Both the position numbers and the translations under genes were made by a program. This document shows, piece after piece, positions 29,242 to 37,461 of a stretch of DNA of 64,000 bases. How positions within the stretch are numbered: the stretch's first letter is position 1; the number at the start of each line of letters is the position of its first letter. Source of the DNA: Pectobacterium parmentieri (lineage in GTDB: Bacteria > Pseudomonadota > Gammaproteobacteria > Enterobacterales > Enterobacteriaceae); assembly GCF_001742145.1 (NCBI RefSeq), contig NZ_CP015749.1, positions 434,001 to 498,000 on the forward strand. The letters are read 5' to 3'. The notes beneath the pieces were generated by a model. It saw only the letters and a program-made list of their open reading frames with translations. It had not been told where the DNA came from and ran no database searches.

Positions 29242-30486
29242 TTAAACAAAAGTCGAACAATGTCGGAAGCCCCAAAAGGTTAAATCATCTCGTCGGGTCT
29301 GATCGCCCTGGTAGATCTGGTGTGCGGATAGCAATTGGTTAGCCAGCTCACGCATGGGTTGGCTTTGATAGTGTTGGAGATGCTCTCGTAGCCGTCGTTT
29401 ACCAAACATAATCCTGCGTTCTCCGCCAATTTGATCCGTCAATCCATCCGTGGTGGTGAAAAACATATCATTGTCATGCAGCGGCAATTCGTAGCTTGAC
29501 CACTGATAGTCATAAGGTGTCTCGGTATAGCCGATACCCATTCGATCGCACTGGAGTGGCGTGAGTTGCCCGGTACTATTTTGCAGCATAAATGCAGGCA
29601 TCCGTGCGCCGGAAAACGTCAGCGTGTTGCGCGTTGTGTCGCAGAACACCAGCATCGCGTCGCAGCCGTCATTAGAGGTTGAAAGCTGGCGAGTTTCGTC
29701 ACGTTGCCCCAGCGTGTCTTTGATATGGCGGTTGATCGCTTGTAATAACCGCGCGGGTAGCATGGGGCCGTGCTGGGTCAGCGCTTGTTCCAACGCAGAA
29801 GCGAAGATCAAGGTCATAAATGCGCCGGGCACGCCGTGCCCGGTACAGTCTGTGACGGCGGCAAGCCAGCCGTTTTGATAGGTTTTAAAGGCATAGCAGT
29901 CGCCGCCGACACAGTCTCGTGGCTCCCAGGCTAAGCACCAATCGGCCAGAGAACGAGACATCGCCTGCGTTGATGTTGTTAGCATTGCGGACTGAATCAC
30001 GCTGGCATATTCGATACTTTGCATGATCTGCTGATGTTGGCGTAGATGCATATCTGATACGGCCTTGATCAGATCGATGCCGAGTCCGATACCGATATAA
30101 CGCCCGTTTTCGGTGATCATAAAGCCGTCCGTCAGCGATTTATCTCCGGTGATCACCGTTTGATCGGCGACGTCGTTTAACGACGCCAGCGCATCGATAA
30201 TCAGCGGATTTTTATCCATAAACGCGATGCAGCTCTTTTTGTCATACAGTTCGCGATAAAAAGGCCGGGACATTTGCGAGAGAAAAATATGGCGGTTGAT
30301 TAAGCCGAAAGGACGTCCATCCTCTACGACAGGCAGGCTGACCCATTCTTTATTTTTACTGAACAACTGCAATACGGTGGCATTGTCGGTGTCAGGAGAA
30401 ACATCCGGCAGAGGAATGCAAAGATCTCGCGCCACCGGTGTACCGCGAAGGAGCGGTCGGGCGCAAGGAACGGGCATGGCGATCAT
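29242..30486 (-). CDS. siaA: SiaA-like PP2C-type (SpoIIE) protein phosphatase with CBS-like sensor region
   Basis: Metal-dependent phosphatase expected to dephosphorylate SiaC. The C-terminal domain (about 185-405) has PP2C/SpoIIE signatures: VGGDCYAFKTY, VTDCTGHGVPGAFMTLIFASAL and the final DDLTFWGF, all with metal-binding aspartates. The N-terminal 160 residues contain two CBS-like units (VSLPVVEDGRPFGLINRHIF and DGFMITENGRYIGIGLGIDLIKAV) and no membrane helix, whereas Pseudomonas SiaA has a membrane-anchored sensor. So the input here is likely cytosolic, perhaps an adenine nucleotide, as for other CBS pairs; this is inference. It is the first gene of the operon, and no strong ribosome site distinguishes the two possible starts (30486 and 30477). 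Confidence 0.82.
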   Translation of the reverse strand: MIAMPVPCARPLLRGTPVARDLCIPLPDVSPDTDNATVLQLFSKNKEWVSLPVVEDGRPFGLINRHIFLSQMSRPFYRELYDKKSCIAFMDKNPLIIDALASLNDVADQTVITGDKSLTDGFMITENGRYIGIGLGIDLIKAVSDMHLRQHQQIMQSIEYASVIQSAMLTTSTQAMSRSLADWCLAWEPRDCVGGDCYAFKTYQNGWLAAVTDCTGHGVPGAFMTLIFASALEQALTQHGPMLPARLLQAINRHIKDTLGQRDETRQLSTSNDGCDAMLVFCDTTRNTLTFSGARMPAFMLQNSTGQLTPLQCDRMGIGYTETPYDYQWSSYELPLHDNDMFFTTTDGLTDQIGGERRIMFGKRRLREHLQHYQSQPMRELANQLLSAHQIYQGDQTRRDDLTFWGFRHCSTFV

Positions 30487-30554
30487 GGTTAATCTTTGGG
30501 CGAATTTATCTTTACGTCAAAATACCTGCCCTTGATGACCAAATGATGACAACT

Positions 30555-30671
30555 CCCGTCATACTTCAAGCCACAGGTGCGTTGGCAATACTCGGCTCAT
30601 ATCTGAAAGGGCCAACGCTTTGCGTTGTTCAAAACGTTAACGTTTTGTCCTGCAACTCGAATTATTTAGGG
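30555..30671 (+). repeat. ERIC-like short dispersed repeat, copy 1
   Basis: 117 bases bounded by CCCGTCATACTTCAAG and CTCGAATTATTTAGGG, with GTTCAAAACGTTAACGTTTTG inside. The reverse complement matches 62202-62283 end to end, and the ends match the flanks I know from ERIC-type enterobacterial repeats. It lies between the 3' end of the hydrolase gene and the siaA start, 68 bases from the latter. Confidence 0.7.
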
Positions 30672-30692
30672 AATGCATCCGTTTGGGTAAGG

Positions 30693-31886
30693 TTATTGTG
30701 CGTCTAATACGTTGAGCATAATCTGGTTTTGCCAGTCGAAATAGGGGTTGAAGGTCAGGCGCACATGGGTTTTACCACTTTCTATATATCCCCAGTCGGA
30801 ATACCACAGCGTGCTGCGATCCGCGCAGGCCGTCAGGTCGTTATTGGTTTGTCCGTTGGCGCAAATAACGATTGAGCCGGTTTTGCCGTATTCCGTATTT
30901 TCTGGTGAAAATAGGAGCGACATATGTGAGAGCTGGCTGATACGCCATTCAGGCAATGAACCTGTACGCACTAAAATTCGTGAGGAATGTACCCCAGCAG
31001 GGCGATCGCCGTACCAGATTAGGCGACTGCGCGGGTTGGTAAACTGCGTATCGAACATGTTGACAATATAGGTCGTATCGACGACGGAATCATGTTCCGC
31101 CAGAACGATTAACACTGGCTTGTCATAAGGTTTTTTGGCCAGTTGTGAACGAACACCGCTGCTGGAATAGTAATATTGAGCGAAACCGTTAGTCGGTACG
31201 CGCATATAGCGGGTCGCTAACTGCTCAGGATAACCAGGGCGCGGCGGCATCAGCCAGTCGGTAAATACGGACAGCAGTGGCGTCATGAAATCGTATTTTT
31301 CGTTGGATTTAATCGCGGGTGAAAACAGCACGAGCCCTTTGATTTCAGCGTGTTGTGACGCGTATTCCAGCACCAGGTTGCCGCCAGTGGAAAAGCCGCC
31401 CAGATAGATTTCATCCACCTCTTTACTGAGGATTGCTGCCTGTTCGGCGACCGCTTTGCGCCAGTCATCAACGGTGACGTGCAGCAGGTCGGAAGGGCGC
31501 GTGCCGTGTCCCGGCAGCAAAACGGTTCTGACCAGAAATCCTTGTTCGACCAATTTCGGTGTGATGTCAATGAACGAACCGGGGGAGTCTCCCAGTCCGT
31601 GCACCAGTAAAATCGCCTTACGAGGTTGACCCGATGGGCGGGTTTCACTGGGGGTATTCCAGCGTAATTCCCGTTGTTTATCGGTGGTTTGGAAGGCGCG
31701 ATGCTGCTCTACCCAGCGTGCCGTTTCCTGCTGATAGCGCTCGAATGATGGTTGCCCTAATGGTGTCATATCACGTGGATTGCTGTTGCACCCCACCATA
31801 AAAAGCACGCCCACGAGGGCGAACAAACCTACCATCACCCGTTTCCAGATTGGCCACGAAACGAACCGGAATACGTTTATTGTCAT
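30693..31886 (-). CDS. Alpha/beta hydrolase lipoprotein (carboxylesterase-like)
   Basis: Predicted envelope-anchored hydrolase of 397 residues. The N terminus has a hydrophobic signal (VMVGLFALVGVLFMVGC) whose final Cys near residue 33 fits a lipobox, so the protein is probably lipidated. The fold is clear from LLVHGLGDSPGSF (oxyanion region), the nucleophile elbow GGFSTGGN (Ser), the acid in LIVLAEHDSVVD, and a late histidine in QLSHMSLLF. The extended C-terminal part (about 300-397) with two cysteines is less typical. The substrate is unknown; a lipid or plant-derived ester is possible. It is monocistronic, divergent from exuR. Confidence 0.8.
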   Translation of the reverse strand: MTINVFRFVSWPIWKRVMVGLFALVGVLFMVGCNSNPRDMTPLGQPSFERYQQETARWVEQHRAFQTTDKQRELRWNTPSETRPSGQPRKAILLVHGLGDSPGSFIDITPKLVEQGFLVRTVLLPGHGTRPSDLLHVTVDDWRKAVAEQAAILSKEVDEIYLGGFSTGGNLVLEYASQHAEIKGLVLFSPAIKSNEKYDFMTPLLSVFTDWLMPPRPGYPEQLATRYMRVPTNGFAQYYYSSSGVRSQLAKKPYDKPVLIVLAEHDSVVDTTYIVNMFDTQFTNPRSRLIWYGDRPAGVHSSRILVRTGSLPEWRISQLSHMSLLFSPENTEYGKTGSIVICANGQTNNDLTACADRSTLWYSDWGYIESGKTHVRLTFNPYFDWQNQIMLNVLDAQ

Positions 31887-32096
31887 TTATTCTCCTTGCC
31901 TGCTGGCGACATCAACCTGATAGCTAATGGGATATGGCGATTCGACAACACTATATCTGAAATTATTTAGCAAGCATGGCGCTCAATGTGCGGCGCTGTG
32001 GGGCTTCATGTTATACTTCGGACAAATTAGGCGTTTTTTCTGTCTTTTGGTCAGGCCAATATTACGATGGCCGATGTTGAATAAAGGGATGGCGGT

Positions 32097-32831
32097 ATGC
32101 GTTTATATCAGCAGATTGGTGACAATCTTCGCGCGGAAATTCTGAAAGGAAACTATCAGATTGGCGATCGCTTGCCTCCCGAGCGTGATATTGCTGAAAC
32201 CTACAACGTTAGTCGTAGCGTGGTACGCGAAGCCCTGATCATGCTGGAGCTGGAAAAGCTGATTGAGGTACGCAAAGGTTCGGGCGTTTATGTTATGCAA
32301 CTCCCGACCGCGCAGGGGAAAGATAGCGTAGTCGACAGCGGCTATGGCCCTTTCGAGCTGATGCAGGCGCGCCAACTGCTGGAAGGTGAGGTTGCTGCAT
32401 TTGCCGCGATGCAGGCCACCAAAAGTGACATTGTGAAAATGCGACAGGCCATTGAACAGGAAAGGGCGTCGCTTGAGAACGGCAGCGTGGATGAAAGCGC
32501 TGATGAACAGTTCCATTGCCTGTTGGCACAATCCACTCAAAACAGTGTCTTAGCCAACATGGTGTATGAGGTGTGGCAAGCGCGTAAGCGCAGTCCAATG
32601 TGGCAGGGAATTCACTCTCATACCGATGATTTCAGCTATCAGCGCCAGTGGTTGGACGATCATGAACAGATCCTGCGGGCCGTATCTCGTCGTGATGTGA
32701 ATATGGCGCGTCAGGCGATGTGGCAGCATCTGGAGAATGTAAAAATTAAACTGCTGGAAATCTCGAATGTGGACGATCCGACCTTTGACGGCTACCTGTT
32801 CGAGTCCGTTCCTTCCCGCCTGGAATCTTAA
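32097..32831 (+). CDS. exuR: GntR-family hexuronate regulator, ExuR-like
   Basis: Transcription factor of the FadR subfamily controlling hexuronate catabolism. The 244 residues have a winged helix-turn-helix at about 8-70 (GDRLPPERDIAETYNVSRSVVREALIMLE, then VRKGSGVYV) and an all-helical FCD ligand domain (about 90-230), where the metal-binding Asp/His pattern and QAMWQHLENVK are seen. Ending DPTFDGYLFES resembles E. coli ExuR. UxuR is a close relative, so the choice rests on that tail and is moderate. The ribosome site AAGGGATGG stands just before the ATG. uxuA lies 282 bases downstream, with a palindromic candidate operator between them. Confidence 0.8.
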   Translation: MRLYQQIGDNLRAEILKGNYQIGDRLPPERDIAETYNVSRSVVREALIMLELEKLIEVRKGSGVYVMQLPTAQGKDSVVDSGYGPFELMQARQLLEGEVAAFAAMQATKSDIVKMRQAIEQERASLENGSVDESADEQFHCLLAQSTQNSVLANMVYEVWQARKRSPMWQGIHSHTDDFSYQRQWLDDHEQILRAVSRRDVNMARQAMWQHLENVKIKLLEISNVDDPTFDGYLFESVPSRLES

Positions 32832-32983
32832 TTTCCCCGTTATTCCCTTTCTATGTGGATTTTCTCTCCGACATCATATTGGCGTATGGAGAGAAAGATA
32901 TCAGACCAAATGATCTATTCCTGACGTTTTTTTCATTTTAATTGCCTATTCATGCAGGTTGTTAGTCCAAAAAATGGATTTTT

Positions 32984-33010
32984 TGTGTAATTGGTCAATC
33001 AATTTACACA
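32984..33010. promoter_or_regulatory. Candidate ExuR/UxuR operator upstream of uxuA
   Basis: A 27-base inverted repeat with 7-bp perfect arms (TGTGTAA and TTACACA) and a core TTGGTCAATCAA, one base away from the TTGGTnnACCAA pattern known for ExuR/UxuR sites. It lies 103 bases before the uxuA start. Regulator identity is inferred from the adjacent exuR-like gene. Confidence 0.5.
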
Positions 33011-33113
33011 TTTCGTTTGACAGCCTGCATCGGTGAGGTAGGCTTTTCCTCATTTATTGATGAAAAAAGTGACGAAAACAACCATCTCACTTGGCAAAAA
33101 AGGGTAACTCGGT

Positions 33114-34310
33114 ATGGAACAAACTTGGCGTTGGTACGGTCCGAACGATCCTGTCTCACTGGATGATGTTCGACAAGCTGGAGCAACCGGCGTGGTGACG
33201 GCGTTGCACCATATCCCCAATGGCGAAATTTGGTCGGTTGAGGAGATTGAAAAGCGTAAAGCTGAATTGAAGGCGAAAGGGTTGGTGTGGTCGGTGGTCG
33301 AAAGCGTACCGGTTCATGAAGAGATCAAAACCCAAACGGGGAATTATCGACAGCATATTGCCAACTATCAGCAATCGCTGCGAAATCTGGCACAGTGTGG
33401 CATTGATACAGTGTGTTATAACTTCATGCCCGTGCTGGATTGGACGCGAACCGATCTTGAATATGTGCTGCCGGATGGCTCAAAAGCGCTGCGTTTCGAT
33501 CATATTGCCTTTGCTGCCTTTGAACTGCATATCCTGCAACGCCGCGGTGCTGAAAAAGATTATACGGCGGATGAGCAGGCACAGGCTGCTGACTACTACC
33601 GCGGTATGAGCGAAGAGGATATTGCGCGCTTGACCGGCAATATCATCGCAGGCCTGCCGGGGTCTGAAGAAGGCTATACGCTGGATCAATTCCGTGGTCG
33701 TTTGGCTGAATATGATGGTATCGACCATGCCAAACTGCGTGAGCACCTTGGTCACTTCCTGCGTGAAATTGTGCCTGTCGCGGAATCGGCCGGTCTCCGT
33801 CTTGCTATCCACCCTGATGATCCACCGCGCCCAATCCTTGGGTTGCCGCGTGTGATGTCCACCATTGACGATATGCGTTGGCTGAAACAGACGGTTGACA
33901 GCCTTCATAACGGCTTTACTTTTTGTACCGGCTCTTACGGTGTGCGTGCCGATAACGATCTGGTTGACATGCTGGAAACGTTTGCCGATCGCGTGCATTT
34001 CACCCATCTGCGTGCCACCTGTCGGGAAGAGAACCCCAATTCGTTCCACGAAGGGGCGCATTTGCAGGGGGATGTGGACATGGTGGCGATCATTAATGCC
34101 ATCCTGGCGGAAGAGTTGCGGCGTCAGAAGGCGGGCGATCGTCGTCCTATCCCTGTGCGCCCAGATCATGGGCATCAGATGCTGGACGATCTGAAAAAGA
34201 AAACCAATCCTGGCTACTCGGCAATCGGTCGCTTGAAAGGGCTGGCGGAACTGCGCGGCGTTGAGCTGGCGCTGAAGCGCACGCTGTTTACCGAATTGCA
34301 GCAAGGGTGA
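33114..34310 (+). CDS. uxuA: D-mannonate dehydratase
   Basis: Dehydrates D-mannonate to 2-keto-3-deoxygluconate in the glucuronate branch of hexuronate breakdown; cytosolic, metal-dependent, TIM-barrel fold. The 398 residues match E. coli UxuA (394) along their length, starting [16 protein letters not shown] with [10 protein letters not shown] and later [27 protein letters not shown] and [10 protein letters not shown]. The histidines and acidic residues of these motifs form the metal site. The dehydratase product enters the same KDG pathway that handles pectin-derived uronates, which fits the adjacent pectin enzymes, although galacturonate itself needs UxaA. It follows exuR and converges on pel3. 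Confidence 0.96.
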   Translation: MEQTWRWYGPNDPVSLDDVRQAGATGVVTALHHIPNGEIWSVEEIEKRKAELKAKGLVWSVVESVPVHEEIKTQTGNYRQHIANYQQSLRNLAQCGIDTVCYNFMPVLDWTRTDLEYVLPDGSKALRFDHIAFAAFELHILQRRGAEKDYTADEQAQAADYYRGMSEEDIARLTGNIIAGLPGSEEGYTLDQFRGRLAEYDGIDHAKLREHLGHFLREIVPVAESAGLRLAIHPDDPPRPILGLPRVMSTIDDMRWLKQTVDSLHNGFTFCTGSYGVRADNDLVDMLETFADRVHFTHLRATCREENPNSFHEGAHLQGDVDMVAIINAILAEELRRQKAGDRRPIPVRPDHGHQMLDDLKKKTNPGYSAIGRLKGLAELRGVELALKRTLFTELQQG

Positions 34311-34318
34311 TGAAATGA

Positions 34319-34350
34319 AACAGACCGTGCTGGCATAAGCACGGTCTGTT
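34319..34350. terminator. Bidirectional hairpin between uxuA and pel3
   Basis: AACAGACCGTGCT and AGCACGGTCTGTT form a 13-bp stem with a GGCATA loop. It lies 9 bases after uxuA and 49 bases past the pel3 stop. No long T run is present on either side. Confidence 0.65.
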
Positions 34351-34398
34351 GGCGTCTGATGCGTAAGAACTCCAGAGGAGTGCGTTCTACTGGCTGAA

Positions 34399-35442
34399 TT
34401 ACAGGGCTTTTACGTTTGAACGGCTGACTTTGCAGTTCTTGCTATCCCAGAATTCACCATATTTCTCAGTCTTTCCTTTCCCTTTTTCGATGCCTTTAAA
34501 CTCTTCACAGATTTTAGGGTTACCGGCTTTGTAGTTTTTAATACGCAGATCGCGGATTTCAGCGACATCTCCAAAGTTACGGTTTACGCCAGCGATGCTG
34601 TCGATGGTGCCGTTAACGGTTGCGCTGATGATGGTCAGGTTACGTGGGCCACCGTTGTTGGTGCAGTCACCGCAAGAGCGCCACAGTTTGCCGTGTTGGC
34701 CAGTCAGGGTGAAGTTGCCCTGTACGATAGTGTGGCTGTTTTTGGCATTCTGTTGCAGCACTTTGTCCGGCTTGCCGCCAGGGCCATTGGTGGTGTTATG
34801 GGCAACACCGCCGACGATGGTCATGGTTTTACCCAGGTTGGTTGCTGCATCTTCACAGACGTCTTCCCAGATCACGTTTTCGATACGGCAGTTGCCTGAT
34901 TTACAGTGGATACCGTCAGAGCCGCCTTTTTCAGAGATACGCAGGTTCTTAATGGTGGCATTTTCCAGCGTGATAACCGGAGGCTGCTTATCACTGTCAC
35001 CAGTACAACTTAGACCCAGAGTAATACCGCCGCAGTCGACGGTTTTATCTTTAATTACCGCGCCCGCTTTACACTCTGAACTGGCTGCTTTCAGCGGCGC
35101 TGCACGTAATGGCGCTGGTGCTGTTTGTGCTGCGTTAGACTTCTGGACGTTATTATTGCTGCTAACCGTATCCACCCAATACCAATAGTCCGATTTCGGA
35201 TTGGCGGTTAAATCCGTAAAGGTTCTGTCGGTAGAATTGAGTTCTGCGATTTTTTCGCTGCCAGCCTGATTATTACTGGTGCTGCGATACACATCCTGGC
35301 GAACAACATTGCCTGCATCGGTAGACCAGCTTAAATAGGTGGCATTATCTTTTTTCAGCAGCATCAGCATGGTGTCATCAGCCTGAGCTTGAAAAGAAAA
35401 AGCAGCCGTACATAAAAATATCGGTGTTAAATACTTAAACAT
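34399..35442 (-). CDS. pel3: Secreted pectate lyase Pel3 (polysaccharide lyase family 3)
   Basis: Extracellular pectate lyase that cuts de-esterified pectin by beta elimination. The 347-residue precursor has a signal peptide ending AQA at residue 21. Residues about 25-105 form a fibronectin III-like domain (TYLSWSTDAGNVVRQDVYRS, DYWYWVDTV), followed by a proline/alanine linker and the PL3 beta-helix catalytic domain (about 120-347) rich in cysteines. This arrangement resembles PelI of Dickeya, and the linkage with an endopolygalacturonase gene is described as pel-3/peh-1 in Erwinia carotovora. Export would be through the type II (Out) system, not encoded here. A 25-bp palindrome lies 35 bases upstream of the start. 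Divergent from pehA. Confidence 0.92.
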   Translation of the reverse strand: MFKYLTPIFLCTAAFSFQAQADDTMLMLLKKDNATYLSWSTDAGNVVRQDVYRSTSNNQAGSEKIAELNSTDRTFTDLTANPKSDYWYWVDTVSSNNNVQKSNAAQTAPAPLRAAPLKAASSECKAGAVIKDKTVDCGGITLGLSCTGDSDKQPPVITLENATIKNLRISEKGGSDGIHCKSGNCRIENVIWEDVCEDAATNLGKTMTIVGGVAHNTTNGPGGKPDKVLQQNAKNSHTIVQGNFTLTGQHGKLWRSCGDCTNNGGPRNLTIISATVNGTIDSIAGVNRNFGDVAEIRDLRIKNYKAGNPKICEEFKGIEKGKGKTEKYGEFWDSKNCKVSRSNVKAL

Positions 35443-36009
35443 GTGTTTTTCCTTGTAAATTAAACGGATATTTTTTCTCTTTATTTAGACTAAATAAAGA
35501 GGGAGTCCTAGCGCATCGAGGGAAGTATATAACAGGGGATTTTGGATTAATAATAATTCAGGGGAAATATTGAGGTTAATCATATTATTTGATTTACCTT
35601 GTTATTATTTTTAATTTAATTTTATTTGTTGTTAATTATGTTTTGTTTAATTATTTATTTTTTAATTAATATCTATAGGGTTGTTAATGGAAATAATAAA
35701 TGGATATCGAGAAGGGATGAAAATCTTACCACCTGTAGACTTCCGCGCGTGACGGGATTCGGTTTGTTTCCACGTTCTGTTGATGTTTCATTTAATTTTG
35801 TGGTGATAATTTAATCACGCATAAAGCCCAGTGCTTTTTTAATAAGTATTGAGGTTTTTTATGTAAATGGACTTTTATTAATCTACATATGTATGTGCGA
35901 TAGTTTTGAGTTTCTATAAAAGCGTTTTATTTTTCTTATTAAGTTAAAGAAAGCGTAATTCCTTTTTAGTAACCGAAAAATTACGGACATTTATAAGGTG
36001 AGGTTTGAC
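35443..36009. promoter_or_regulatory. AT-rich divergent promoter region of pel3 and pehA
   Basis: This 567-bp stretch holds the promoters of two divergently transcribed pectinase genes. I see no convincing gene in it. One half-site, TGTTTCATT at 35784-35792, matches the right half of the KdgR repressor site consensus, but the left half is poor. The very AT-rich character would suit binding of H-NS-like proteins. Confidence 0.5.
35477..35501. promoter_or_regulatory. Perfect 25-bp palindrome in the pel3 upstream region
   Basis: CTCTTTATTTA-GAC-TAAATAAAGAG gives 11-bp perfect arms around a 3-base centre, 35 bases before the pel3 start. It may be an operator, or a hairpin in the pel3 leader RNA. 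No T run follows in the pel3 direction that would make it a terminator of choice. Confidence 0.6.
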
Positions 36010-37218
36010 ATGGAATATCAATCAGGCAAGCGCGTTTTATCATTATCACTGGGTCTTATCGGCTTGTTTAGCGCATCGGCATGGGCTTCTGACTCACGAA
36101 CGGTGAGTGAACCGAAAACACCATCCTCTTGTACGACGCTTAAAGCGGACAGCAGCACGGCAACCAGTACGATTCAAAAAGCGCTGAATAATTGCGATCA
36201 AGGAAAAGCCGTAAGGTTGAGCGCAGGGAGTACCTCTGTCTTTCTGAGCGGTCCACTCTCTCTGCCTTCAGGTGTTAGCCTATTAATCGACAAAGGGGTG
36301 ACCCTACGCGCTGTGAATAACGCCAAGTCTTTTGAGAATGCGCCTTCATCCTGTGGTGTGGTCGATAAAAATGGTAAAGGCTGTGATGCGTTTATTACTG
36401 CCGTGAGTACGACAAATAGCGGAATCTATGGGCCGGGCACGATTGATGGGCAGGGCGGCGTGAAGCTTCAGGATAAAAAGGTGAGCTGGTGGGAACTGGC
36501 TGCCGATGCCAAAGTGAAAAAGTTAAAACAGAATACTCCTCGGCTGATTCAGATTAATAAGAGTAAGAATTTTACGCTGTATAACGTTTCCTTAATCAAT
36601 TCCCCGAACTTCCACGTCGTCTTTAGCGACGGTGATGGGTTTACCGCGTGGAAAACCACGATTAAAACACCGTCCACCGCCAGAAACACGGACGGTATCG
36701 ATCCGATGTCGTCAAAAAATATCACTATTGCCTACAGCAATATTGCAACGGGCGACGATAACGTCGCGATCAAAGCGTATAAAGGTCGGGCGGAAACGCG
36801 CAATATCTCGATCCTCCATAACGATTTCGGTACTGGACATGGTATGTCGATCGGCAGTGAAACCATGGGCGTTTATAACGTCACGGTCGATGATTTGAAG
36901 ATGAACGGCACGACCAACGGTTTGCGCATCAAAAGCGATAAATCGGCTGCCGGGGTGGTCAATGGTGTTCGATATAGTAATGTCGTGATGAAGAATGTCG
37001 CGAAACCGATCGTGATTGATACGGTATATGAGAAAAAGGAAGGGAGTAATGTCCCAGACTGGAGTGATATCACGTTTAAGGACGTGACGTCTGAAACCAA
37101 GGGAGTCGTGGTACTGAACGGTGAGAATGCTAAAAAACCGATAGAGGTGACGATGAAGAATGTCAAACTGACCAGCGACAGCACATGGCAAATCAAGAAC
37201 GTTACCGTTAAGAAGTAG
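36010..37218 (+). CDS. pehA: Secreted endopolygalacturonase PehA
   Basis: Hydrolyses alpha-1,4 bonds within polygalacturonan, a key soft-rot virulence enzyme of glycoside hydrolase family 28. The ATG at 36010 gives 402 residues with a 26-residue signal peptide (cut after SAWA), as described for the Erwinia carotovora enzyme whose structure is known. The right-handed beta-helix carries the catalytic set in precursor numbering: Asp 228 (NTDGID), Asp 249 and Asp 250 (GDDN), His 277 (GHGMS), Arg 306 and Lys 308 (RIK); minus 26, these give the published mature positions 202, 223, 224, 251, 280 and 282. Ribosome site AAGGTGAGG fits. Secreted by the type II pathway. Confidence 0.97.
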   Translation: MEYQSGKRVLSLSLGLIGLFSASAWASDSRTVSEPKTPSSCTTLKADSSTATSTIQKALNNCDQGKAVRLSAGSTSVFLSGPLSLPSGVSLLIDKGVTLRAVNNAKSFENAPSSCGVVDKNGKGCDAFITAVSTTNSGIYGPGTIDGQGGVKLQDKKVSWWELAADAKVKKLKQNTPRLIQINKSKNFTLYNVSLINSPNFHVVFSDGDGFTAWKTTIKTPSTARNTDGIDPMSSKNITIAYSNIATGDDNVAIKAYKGRAETRNISILHNDFGTGHGMSIGSETMGVYNVTVDDLKMNGTTNGLRIKSDKSAAGVVNGVRYSNVVMKNVAKPIVIDTVYEKKEGSNVPDWSDITFKDVTSETKGVVVLNGENAKKPIEVTMKNVKLTSDSTWQIKNVTVKK

Positions 37219-37316
37219 TTTGATTACTACGTTGTTTTGTCATGACAACGTTCAGAGCGTTGACAAATCTACTTACAGAACGAGAACGGTGGTAATGGGA
37301 TAGAAGAGTAAAGCGT

Positions 37317-37336
37317 CCGCGCCAGGGATGGCGCGG
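37317..37336. terminator. Hairpin between pehA and the type I secretion genes
   Basis: CCGCGCC and GGCGCGG form a 7-bp stem around AGGGAT in the convergent gap. A second palindrome, TTGTCATGACAA, lies about 80 bases nearer pehA. Either may end transcription, but T runs are short. Confidence 0.4.
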
Positions 37337-37461
37337 CTCGAGCTTACAGGGAGGTACTTGCAGCGTCTTTACGATCTACCCATTATCACCGCTCGACTCA
37401 CTTTGTCAGCAGTCGCAGCACCGTTATTTATAAAATGACAGCGTGCATTGAGTGTGCTGAT

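Noticed and set aside
33480..34304. 274-residue frame opposite uxuA
   Set aside because: Shadow of uxuA, with no recognisable motif.
35784..35792. KdgR repressor box in the pehA promoter
   Set aside because: Only the right half fits the consensus; the left half is poor, so a full site is not called.
35626..35814. 62-residue frame in the pel3-pehA gap
   Set aside because: AT-rich, no similarity I recognise and no good ribosome site; the stretch looks regulatory.
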